Source: Phoronis australis
Taxonomy: Eukaryota; Phoronida; Phoronidae
Length of the DNA: 64,000 bases
Direction of reading: 5' to 3'
Assembly: GCA_002633005.1 (NCBI GenBank)
Contig: NMRA01000102.1
Coordinates: 197,515-261,514, forward strand
The first letter of the stretch is position 1. Every line of letters starts with the position of its first letter. A program made the position numbers and the translations under genes. The notes beneath the pieces were generated by a model. That model was not told where the DNA came from, made no database searches, and saw only the letters and a program-made list of their open reading frames with translations. Positions 55,031 to 64,000 of the stretch are shown here, in pieces.

Positions 55031-56460
55031 GTGTGACACGCCTTGACTGACTATTTGCAATGTCCATTGGTGCTCAACGTCTTCACGTTAAACTGTTCAC
55101 AAACCAAACACATATGACGCGACTGCAGTATATGTAACCCTGCATTGTTTCTGGGGCAGTCCATGTGACATACTTATGAGTCACCTGTCACTCAAACAGA
55201 CCACCGAAACAGCATTCCCTCCAATGAGATACATGTAAATAAGGTCCCCGCAGTCTTAGCTCGATTAGGTATTGGGGCTTTTGTTTGACAATTACGGTAT
55301 AGAAGTGTTGCTTTATGTGTGCCCAGGTTTAATTTTACAAATCACATTCCATGGCTCAAATGACCCATGAAAGGGACTGGGAATGGCTGGAAACGGAGCA
55401 ACTTTGACTAAAGATTAATAGATTCACACTCTGTTTTAGATGGCTTCAAAATTTTTAATCTTGGGGTGCGAGAGCCCAAACATTTCGTATAGAATACAAA
55501 ATAGGCTAGTAAATAGAATGTCAGTAGGGAGACATAAAGATACCGTACTCGTCCAGGTTACTGCCCAGGGATCTTACATTGGAAATCTAAAAAACGGTGT
55601 GGGCGGTAAGCCGAGCATGGGTGGTAACCTGGATGAGTACGCTATATACAACATGAACATTTTTAACGTATACTTTACTACAAACTAGGACATTAATTTT
55701 TGCTTTTCACAAAGTCTGTTTTAACGTGATACTGAACAACATCGTTTCGCCAATTCGGGTGCATGACATAGGGGGCGCAAAGAGGAAGGTAAGAGTGGGA
55801 CACAGGTTCGCAGAAAAAAATGGAAGCTGTGAACCTGAGATTCGACTTGGTAACACAACGGTCTCATCACCAGTGCTTAGCTGTTAATCCAAATACAAAG
55901 TGTGACACTGTGACGATTACCCAAATGTCGGAGAACATACATTTCATGTGCATTGTGAAACCGCGATCAAGCGTGGCAGAAACTATCCACATTGATAACT
56001 ATAGACTGCGACATCAGTCAATACATTACACTGGTGCTATAAATAATCACCGATCATGCGAAAAAGCACACTGTCCGAAATGTGGCCAATGTCGTAAAAT
56101 CGATGTGTCCGAAATTTGAGAAATATGGTGAATGCCGAATTTGTCCTTGTCTCAAATTTCAGAATAAAAAAATTCAGTTTGGGGTTGGGTTTAGGTGTGT
56201 AAAATTCGGGAGACTGTCCTAAATTTGGGAATTTTTATAGTAACGGCATTTTGGAGATCAATGCATAAAACAAATTATCTGAAAATTTCAAATGAATCTG
56301 ATCAGCCATGTGTAAGATGTGATGTTCCAAAGTTTGCCAGATTTGAATGTTTTTCTTTAGTTTTACATAACCTTAACCAACAATGAGCTGTACTTGACCC
56401 CTTAAGTCTGTGTGCCTTTTTGTGGAATTCAACAAGTTTATGCAAAAGTAGTAAACTGAG
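55031..56460. other. no recognisable gene
   Basis: Open frames at 55440-55688 and 55820-56119 have no family resemblance. The second ends with two CxxC pairs (HCPKCGQC), which may be chance. Confidence 0.35.
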
Positions 56461-56467
56461 AACCATT

Positions 56468-56805
56468 AGTAGCACTTTATTGTAGGGAATTCCTCATTCC
56501 ACTTTATTGTAGGGAATTCCTCATAGCACTTTATTGTAGGGAATTCCTCATAGCACTTTATTGTAGGGAATTCCTCATTCCACTTTATTGTAGGGAATTC
56601 CTCATTCCACTTTATTGTAGGGAATTCCTCATTCCACTTTATTGTAGGGAATTCCTCATAGCACTTTATTGTAGGGAATTCCTCATTCCACTTTATTGTA
56701 GGGAATTCCTCATTCCACTTTATTGTAGGGAATTCCTCATTCCACTTTATTGTAGGGAATTCCTCATTCCACTTTATTGTAGGGAATTCCTCATTCCACT
56801 TTGAT
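56468..56805. repeat. 27-bp minisatellite, about 12 copies
   Basis: The unit CACTTTATTGTAGGGAATTC plus CTCATTC or CTCATAG alternates two variants. Because 27 is divisible by 3, the minus strand stays open as a repeated KWNEEFPTI peptide; I regard that as incidental. Confidence 0.93.
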
Positions 56806-56988
56806 AGTGACAGATTGTAGTTGTGAGGAGGATGTTTTACCTTCATTGGTGAAACTATGCTGGTAGAATAATTGATGCATAATCAATGTTGGCCGAGTTT
56901 GCTCTAATCAGTACTCATTCAAATGACTGACATTTATTAATTCTCTGTAAAATCTGTCTTTTTGTTCACGTGCTGTGGTGTTTTGTAG

Positions 56989-57135
56989 AAATCTCACAAT
57001 TCTAAGAAGCTGACGACAGGAAAGCTCCAACGTGTCTCTGACATGTCTGACATGGAGGGGTTCAAGAGGAATCGTCTGCAGCCGCTGTTGAAAGTGCGCG
57101 TCTCTGGAACTGAGGCCAACCGGGAAGTGCAAGAG
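56989..57135 (+). CDS. QPCT: glutaminyl cyclase exon (N-terminal part)
   Basis: The acceptor is TGTTTTGTAG and the donor CAAGAG/GTAACT; 49 codons. It begins KSHNSKKLTTGKLQRVSDMS and ends TEANREVQE, which continues naturally into FLKLFMQNLGW. Confidence 0.85.
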
Positions 57136-58637
57136 GTAACTGTTGGTTAATTCTGTAGAACATTTAAGAATGCAGTGCTCCACCACTTTTTTGGAATCCT
57201 GAGTTCTTGAAAATTGAACTGTCATGCCTTATTTGTTTGTGCTTCATTGAGTCTAGAAGATGATTTAAGTTGCCTTACAGAAATATGATATCCACCTGAT
57301 CAGAGAAATTGTTATATTTTATGTGTGTGATTCTCCCATATTTTAAACCACTTTTTATCAAATTCTCTCTGTGTGTTCTCCGTCATTTAATCCGTTTATT
57401 TGCTTAAAATGAAACTTCTTGTTTTGAATGAAGTGCTCGGTCTCTCCAAGTTCGTTCACTCTGAGGGATTTTGACAAAAGAGTTAAAGCTGAGTGGGAAC
57501 AGAATAAGTTTTAAAAATACTTGTTACTCTATGTGTAAGAACTCCATGTTTCTAGCCCCAACCCAGTGATAAGACGACCATGGATGTTCTGAGAACATGT
57601 TTGGTGTTGTAGGGTCCTAGTGGTTACACATCTGTGCTATATAGGGCCCTAGTGGTTACACATCTGTGCTATATAGGACCCTAGTCGTTATACGTCTGTG
57701 CTATATCGGGCCCTAGTGGTTACACATCTGTGCTATATAGGACCCTAGTCGTTACACATCTGTGCTATATAGGACCCTAGTCGTTACACATCTGTGCTAT
57801 ATAGGGCCCTAGTCGTTACACATCTGTGCTATATAGGACCCTAGTCGTTACACATCTGTGCTATATCTGATCTTCATCTTTATTTTAGTAAGTTAACAAA
57901 GTAATGGATGAGTTTTTGGTGTCATTTGTGGTTATTCCATCTTTCATTTATCTGTTTTATTTCTCTGTCACTGTACTTTTCGCCGTCTTCTGTTGTTATC
58001 CTAAAAAAATAATTGATATTTTTGACCCACGGAAGCTGTGATCAGTATAACTTTAAAATGCTTTGTATGTAAATCAGCTATGTCACCAAGTTCGTACAAA
58101 AACATTGGTAAGGATTCTATGTTTTTTCATTTATCAAAAGCTTGAGTTGATACAAATGCCCACAATTTTCTTCAAAATACTGTCTTGTGGTAGGAGTGGT
58201 ACAGAGGTTGAAAACGATAATGTGTCTCTTTGATATGACTGTTTCTTCTTAAAAAAGTGATCCTATATGATCTACTTGTGTGCCATTTTATGACCTAAAT
58301 TGGTGAAATTAGTGAATCATTTTCATGATTTAGTTTGTATATTGTTAGACACTTTTAATTTCAGTTTCTCAAATTGTTCATGCAAAATCTTGGTTGGACT
58401 ATTGAGGAGGATCGGTTCAATGACACAACACCCTTGGGTGTGCGTGAGTTCAATAATATCATCGCCACTCAAGATCCCAGCGCCATGAGGCAGCTTGTAA
58501 TTGCTTGCCATTTTGACTCAAAGTACTTCAAAAAGATCACCTTCATTGGAGCAATAGACTCTGCCGTGCCATGTGCTATGATGTTAGACGCAGCCTATTT
58601 ACTTAATAACAGTCTTTGGGAGGAGAAAAGTCGGATG
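56989..58637 (+). CDS. QPCT: glutaminyl-peptide cyclotransferase (glutaminyl cyclase), two exons of a longer gene
   Basis: Exons 56989-57135 and 58365-58637 join in phase 0 to give 140 residues. These match the first half of animal glutaminyl cyclases: NRLQPLLKVRVSGTEANREV (family: LQPLL..R.PG), then QNLGWTIEEDRFNDTTPLG, FNNIIATQDPSA, LVIACHFDSKYF and FIGAIDSAVPCAMMLDAA. The Asp in DSAVPCAMM is the zinc ligand in the family. The enzyme converts N-terminal Gln or Glu of secreted peptides to pyroglutamate. The signal peptide or anchor exon upstream and the downstream exons with the other zinc ligands (Glu in a GEEAF-like motif, and His) are not seen; more than 5.3 kb follow the second exon without them. 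I cannot separate secreted QPCT from Golgi QPCTL. Confidence 0.88.
57611..57866. repeat. 32-bp minisatellite, about 8 copies
   Basis: The unit GGGCCCTAGTGGTTACACAT plus CTGTGCTATATA lies in the intron between the two glutaminyl cyclase exons. Confidence 0.93.
58365..58637 (+). CDS. QPCT: glutaminyl cyclase exon (zinc-binding part)
   Basis: The acceptor is TTTTAATTTCAG and the donor ATG/GTGAGT; 91 codons, phase 0 at both ends. It contains ACHFDSKYF and DSAVPCAMML, the most conserved segment of the family. Confidence 0.9.
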
Positions 58638-60060
58638 GTGAGTGCATAATAATTCTTTGATTTAGAACACTATGTGATTAGAAAAGGCAAGTTGCCTTTC
58701 ATCTTCTCTGTCATTAGAAAACCAAGCCATTCAATGGTATTATATCTTGTAGTTGGACATTGCTTCTCCACATCAACTGGGAAACCCTTTGTCACCATCC
58801 ATCCTAGATGTCACAAAAGTTGACCCAGACTCATATTGTGTTGTACAAGGCAATTATTGCCATAAAATAATGACTGAAATAGATTGAAATCTCAAGGACA
58901 GAAACGGGTAATTTTTAACTTGTTTGGCTTCTGAAATATGATTAGTGCGGAATCATTCTTTCGTGGAAGAGATACCATAAAATTGGCCAAAACGCTGCGA
59001 TGGGCTTATATTTGTTGACAACAGTTTTGAGTCAATTCTTGTTTCCGTTAATGTATTCATTTAGCATGGTAGATTATTGGCGTTTGGATCTTGACATTGA
59101 GCAAAAGACTGAGCTTGGCAGACAACTTTTCTCGGAACAGCATATGGACGATTAATTGCAGAATCTTGCTGTGACGTTGATTATCCATTACATTGATATG
59201 AAGAAGACAGTGATTAGAAATTGCATTTTTCATAGTATATTGTACTTCATCAACAGATTTATACAAGAACTGCTGATGTCGTCAGTTGTCCTTATCACAA
59301 GCATTGATCTATGTTGTTTTGTGTTGAGCAGGGCAACTACCATACTGTGCAGCAATGAAATACTGGCGTAATTGATATCAAGATAGTATAATGAAACTTG
59401 TGATTTTTAACCGTTTGTGTCTGAAATTGAATTTTCTAGGAAAAGTTTGGTCAGGATCATTTTCTGCAAAGAAATGTAATAACAAATAGTTAAAAACATG
59501 TAACTGAAATCGCTTTGTTAAACAGTATTTCTATCACTATGGAAACATTTAACAATGGGTGCCTGGATTTATAAACCGGTGTCAATGTCGTATGGAGTTG
59601 AAACTAAAGGAGATGCTTATATTGACTGATGAACTATTATTACCGAACTTCTAACAGGTGGTAATGGCGTCATTTAGAATGCCAAGTTAAGTTTACTTAT
59701 AAGTGTGATATTTCTGCATTGTATGCGAGTCTTGTAAAATATTTCAGGGTGGTGATTCCTTCAAACAGGGCCCTCCCGAATTATGCAGTGACACTCGAAT
59801 CTTGCTGTATTTACCCGCAATGCTTTAAACATCCGTCAGGCACGTTTGCTGCCTCGTTTTCATGACATTGGAGTTTCACATATTATTTGTTGTCTGATTC
59901 TTTACTACTGTGCTGTGGGTTGCAACTGCAATGTGAGAAAGTTTGATAAAGGGGAAAATAGCTTTGTATGTGTGATCTGAACTTCTTCGCCTTCCTGAGA
60001 TCAATGAGAGACAGGAAAATGTGTCTAAAATGAGGTCACATGCTGTCTTATCTCTGGAAC
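58638..60060. other. intron of the glutaminyl cyclase gene, nothing else seen
   Basis: Searched by eye for the missing downstream exons (a FFDGEEAF-like motif) without success. No bounded repeats are evident. Confidence 0.4.
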
Positions 60061-60066
60061 AAACAA

Positions 60067-60230
60067 TTCTATCACTGTTTAATCCAGGACAGCTCTATCA
60101 CTGTTTAATCCAGGACAGCTCTATCACTGTTTAATCCAGGACAGCTCTATCACTGTTTAATCCATGACAGCTCTATCACTGTTTAATCCAGGACAGCTCT
60201 ATCACTGTTTAATCCAGGACAGCTCTATTG
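60067..60230. repeat. 26-bp minisatellite, about 6 copies
   Basis: The unit TCTATCACTGTTTAATCCAG plus GACAGC is nearly identical between copies. Confidence 0.93.
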
Positions 60231-60624
60231 AAAAGGATGAACTATGAGGACAATTTTGAGTAGAAATTTGACAAGTCAAGCAAAAAATAACTAATTTAAA
60301 AGTGATTGCGAAATGCAATTATACAAACCCAGCTCCTCATTTGGTTGAGCAGGGATTAAACTGTAATGTATTTGAAACCTAAAATATTTGAACCACTTTG
60401 GAGGACCCAGCTGACCTGTTTTGCGCGTTAAAAATATTATGTGATGTGACCCCACCATGATGTCGGTCGAACCCAAAGCCGCGGAGTGAAAAATATATCT
60501 ATTTTGTATTCTCACTTATGAAGCACATTTAATTAATTCTAAATTAAAATAATTAGATATTAATAAACATGGTAATTGTTTGTGCACGTTCATTATAAAA
60601 GAGCATGACTTTCAACACTAAGTG

Positions 60625-60797
60625 TCATATTGTCAACAACGGTTAGGGCAATGCAGAAATCCCAGTGTCATGTTGTCAACAACAGTTAGGGCAATGCAGG
60701 AATCCCAGCATCATGTTGTCAACAACAGTTAGGGCAATACAGGAATCCCAGTGTCGTGTTGTCAACAATAGTTAGGGCAATGCAGGAATCCCAGTCC
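60625..60797. repeat. 43-bp minisatellite, 4 copies
   Basis: The unit contains GTGTCATGTTGTCAACAACA and GTTAGGGCAATGCAGGAATC. Confidence 0.92.
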
Positions 60798-61349
60798 CCA
60801 TCATGCTTTCATTTCCTGCTTGATTGCAACAGTGGAACTTGAAATTCACTTGGGAATTATCTGAAGATGATAATTATATTTAGGTGGCATAAAACATTTG
60901 CAGTCGCAAATTATTGCAATTTCACTGTTTGTTTTTGTAGTCAAATCAAACAAATCAAACCAAAATACTTCCACTAAGAGACCCCTCAAAAAATAAAAAC
61001 TGCACTCTCATTGATGGTTTCGAGAACTGTTTTTGCTACCTAAATTTTGCTTGGTTTCGAATGTCAACATGGAACATTTTGGAGGTGGTTGAAATTATTG
61101 ACCTGGGAATTTTCCGGTATTAAAGCTTTTATTTTTCCCAAGTTACAGAATTTTTACTATTTTCATGGGGAAATTTTCCCAACGTTTTTTGACAAGACCA
61201 GTGGTATGTGCTTGAGTACAGTGATACACTTGTGGTGTCTATTTTTTTAATGTTTATTACGAAATCTTCAGAATACAATGAATATACATAACCCAGAAAG
61301 CGCCAAGAGGCATTAGATCTGTGGTGTCTATTCACAGATAGCATTTTAT

Positions 61350-62601
61350 TACTCTGCGCATGTAAGCGCAGAGTACTGTTGTTTCTGGGTTTTCTTCAAT
61401 TTTATTCTTCTTATTCTTCTTATTCTTATTCTTCTTCCGACCAACTTTGAGGCTTAATAACTCCAAATTGGGTGTAGGTACGGTCTGTAAATTCAGCATA
61501 TGACTTTTGACAGTATATAAATTTTGATTGGTTATATAATCATATTCCATATTGCACCGGAAGAGGTCGTTTGGTGCAAAGGTCATATAATTTTCAAAAT
61601 ACTACTCCTCCTTCAGTTTTAAAGCTATCTTTTTCAAATTCGGTGCGCAGGTATAAGTCAACATGACAATTTAAAAAATTACTTTTCTAAGTAATCGGGT
61701 CATCCAATCAGGTGAAAGAGGTCAAAGGTCATTAGGTGCAAACTAAAATTTTGAGCTAGACACTTCAAATTGACATGTCTGATTGCCACAGGTAATTCAA
61801 TTCGGAATCCTATGTTTCAGGTCATTTAGTGCAACATGGGGTCATTAAGTGCATTTTTCTTCTGAAAATTCGACCTTTTCAATCAGCAAGTATTCTGATG
61901 TGTCAACCGTTAGACAACTGTAATTCTCAGTGTTAAACACATTTTCCATGGGCTTTGCAATAATTCTCCTAAAGATGCTTAAAATGCACCGGATAAGGTC
62001 AATTAGTGCAAAGGTCATGTAACGTTCAAAATGTTATATCTCTTACGTTTTTCAAGGAATTCTTTTCAATTTCAGCACACTGGTGTAAGTCAACATGCCA
62101 ATTGAATACCCTACTTTACTTCGCAATAGGCCTAACCAATCAGAAAAAATAGGTCAAAGGTCATTGAGTGCAAACTAAAATTTTGAGCTAGAGACTTCAG
62201 AATTACGTATCTGTTTACTTAGTGTGATTGAGTTTGAATTCTAAATTTTCAGGTCATTTGGTGCACCCATGGGGTCATTAGGTGCATTTTTCTTCTGAAA
62301 GTTTGACCACTTCATTCATCTTGTATTCTGAAGTGCTTAAAGTAAAACATCTGTGATTATTAGCATTAACCACACTTTTAATCGAGTTAACAATTACTAC
62401 CTCATCGGGGCTCATAATGCACCGGAAGAGGTCAATTAGTGGAAAGGTCATCAAAAAATTAATATGTAATTTCTCCTACAATTTTACAGAATTCCTTTTC
62501 AAATTGGTAAACGGGTTGCTGTCAGTAACTTCCCATAATAATTCCAGTAATACGCACGCGCAGAGTCCGTTATTGTCACGCCGTGACAATAATCTTTCTA
62601 G
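61350..62601 (+). mobile_element. repeat family 3 (Helitron/HINE-like)
   Basis: It starts with the palindrome TACTCTGCGCA/TGCGCAGAGTA-type at 61350-61375, then a TTATTCTTCT microsatellite (61401-61440), then a body with a tandem period of about 430 bp (GCACCGGAAGAGGTC at 61555, 61986 and 62418), a 3' GCGCAGAGT (62558-62566), a perfect hairpin ATTGTCACGCCGTGACAAT (62572-62590) and CTAG at 62598-62601 followed by T. Hairpin plus CTAG-T is the canonical Helitron 3' end. It lies in the glutaminyl cyclase intron. Confidence 0.65.
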
Positions 62602-62605
62602 TTAG

Positions 62606-63524
62606 GTCTTGTTATGTCAACTGAGCCACTGTGTTCTGTCCGTTGCCTAATGAGGCTGTTAGCCAGGTGCTAGTATACCGCAGTACCATCTTTGATTCTA
62701 TGATATTTACCCACAATGCTGCGTGTCTGTAGAGAATATGGCCTGCAGTTGAACACTAATCACTAATCACTAGTTCTAATTCAGATTAGTTTGCTATTTG
62801 CTGTTCTGACACCAATTAGGTTTTATTTTTGCAGAGTTGAAATAGATATGAAAAACAGAGTGAGGCACAGTGACTTGTTAGACTCGCCTCAGAAATGTGT
62901 TGGCAGCCTTACCTTTTAAAAACTAGATAAGAGTCCAAAGAATGCATTTTGTGCTTCCTCAAAAGAGAGAAGCTGAATCTTTGATGTTATCAGCTGTATT
63001 TCATTTGACTGTTGTTGGCTGCTGGTCAGAAATGGGACTTTAGTGCTGATTCTGAGAGATGTTAATGTTGCAGCACGTTCTTTAACTATTACATTGATTC
63101 TACTGGTGTGTTTCTCCTTCACGTTTATTGCATGGTCTAATGGATAAATGGCAAAATTGTGTGACATGAAGTGATAAAGGCCACATCCTGAGGTAAACCT
63201 AACAACCCTCTCTTGTTTTAACTATAGTACTTAAATCACTTTGCTGTAAAACCAATAATCCTGCTTTGTACTATAACATTGAATCACTTCAGCTGAGGGA
63301 CATAAAAGGCCACAGTAGAGGTTGTAATTAGAGTATTAGCAATAGGCGTGGGTTGTTTGATTTGGCTTAGCATACTATAGTACTGTGTCAACTGTTAGGT
63401 GTTTGATCTAGGTGTGTGTGTGAGTTTGCGCGTGTGTGTGAGAGAGTTTTTATCCAATAATGACTTATAGCAAGCCTTCACTAGATGGAAGTTTTAATTT
63501 GAAAGCTCCATCTATATCATTTTT
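62606..63524. other. no recognisable gene; short TG microsatellite near 63412-63445
   Basis: Intronic sequence without conserved coding signal. A frame at 62916-63167 on the minus strand looks random. Confidence 0.4.
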
Positions 63525-64000
63525 ATGCGCCCACATATTTATATGTGGACGCATTATGCCGTCATCTCTGTCTGTCCGTCCGTCCGTCCGGGCGGCGTCT
63601 GTCCGGCGTCCGTCCGGCGTCCGCTGCTCTATCTCCAAAACCCTTTGACATACGTTCATGAAATTTGGGACGTATGTTCCATTCATGAATGGGACGGCAT
63701 GTGCGAACTTTCGGACGGATCCGACTACCGGTGTGCCCCCTAGTGGCAATTTTAGTTTTTTACGCTTACCTTTGTATCTTCAAAAGTCCTGAACGGATTT
63801 TCATGAAATTTGGTATGTAGGCACCTAGTAGTGAGATGACGCTATCCTGCCGTTTTCGGATGGATTCGACATAGTTTGCGCCACCTAGTGGCCATTTTTA
63901 CTGTTTTCGAGTCTGTTTTTGTGCTTCCACCCCTCTATCAACCAAACCGCTCAAAGGATGATTGTGAAAATTGGCATGTATGTGCTTACTATGTAGAGGA
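63525..64000 (+). mobile_element. repeat family 1 (HINE-like), runs off the window
   Basis: The same 5' palindrome (63525-63554), GTCC microsatellite and modules as at 52568. A CCACCTAGTGG motif is at 63881-63891. The 3' end lies outside the window. Confidence 0.75.

Noticed and set aside
55820-56119. 99-residue frame ending in HCPKCGQC
   Set aside because: The two CxxC pairs suggested a zinc finger, but there is no spacing or context of a known family and no splice support.
59741-59800. Possible third glutaminyl cyclase exon after AATATTTCAG
   Set aside because: The translation does not match the family after the second exon and no good donor follows.

Overview
The window is animal nuclear DNA, almost certainly from a marine bilaterian invertebrate. 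A deuterostome such as a hemichordate or amphioxus is my best guess, but I cannot fix the species. The evidence is a set of spliced genes with GT-AG introns of 0.1 to more than 5 kb, metazoan gene families (a matrix metalloproteinase, TMEM179, glutaminyl-peptide cyclotransferase), a eukaryotic tRNA-Gly with A and B boxes, and a very high load of DNA transposons, Penelope-like and LINE remnants and minisatellites. Nothing bacterial or viral is visible.

Layout. 1-4200: about four degenerate units of roughly 1.2 kb built around tRNA-Gly(GCC); one copy, at 4128-4198 on the minus strand, is intact. 4546-9962: repeats, including a 5'-truncated Penelope-like element (about 6851-8220) with an open GIY-YIG reading frame and a hammerhead-ribozyme-like motif. 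10323-15723: the last three exons of a plus-strand matrix metalloproteinase ending in a membrane or GPI tail; its introns hold a 1-kb foldback, an inverted-repeat element with a nested element, and a palindromic MITE. 16972-18436: a Kolobok-like (TTAA, THAP) transposon derivative. 20924-22737: a 20-bp minisatellite and a minus-strand copy of repeat family 1. 23325-27076: a complete four-exon TMEM179 gene on the minus strand. 27422-28729: a divergently transcribed single-exon sulfotransferase-like gene, most of which reappears exactly after a single N at 29023, probably an assembly overlap. 30765-45990: repeats, LINE fragments, MITEs and minisatellites, with a possible promoter/first exon near 31.8-31.95 kb. 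46293-46415: one orphan coding exon. 47275-54590: copies of two structured repeat families. 56989-58637: two exons of a plus-strand glutaminyl cyclase whose remaining exons must lie beyond the window. 61350-62601 and 63525-64000: further structured repeats.

The most striking non-gene signal is that three families unrelated in sequence (family 1 at about 21497-22718, 43369-44805, 52568-53630 and 63525-64000; family 2 at 47275-48459 and 50517-51722; family 3 at 61350-62601) share one architecture: a 5' palindrome, a simple-sequence tract, a modular body, a 3' copy of the 5' palindrome arm and a short 3' hairpin. This is the layout of Helentron-associated (HINE/DINE-1-like) non-autonomous elements. 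Family 1 modules carry CTCF-like motifs, and family 2 carries ETS, YY1 and NRF1 promoter-type motifs. These readings come from inspection by eye, not from database searches.
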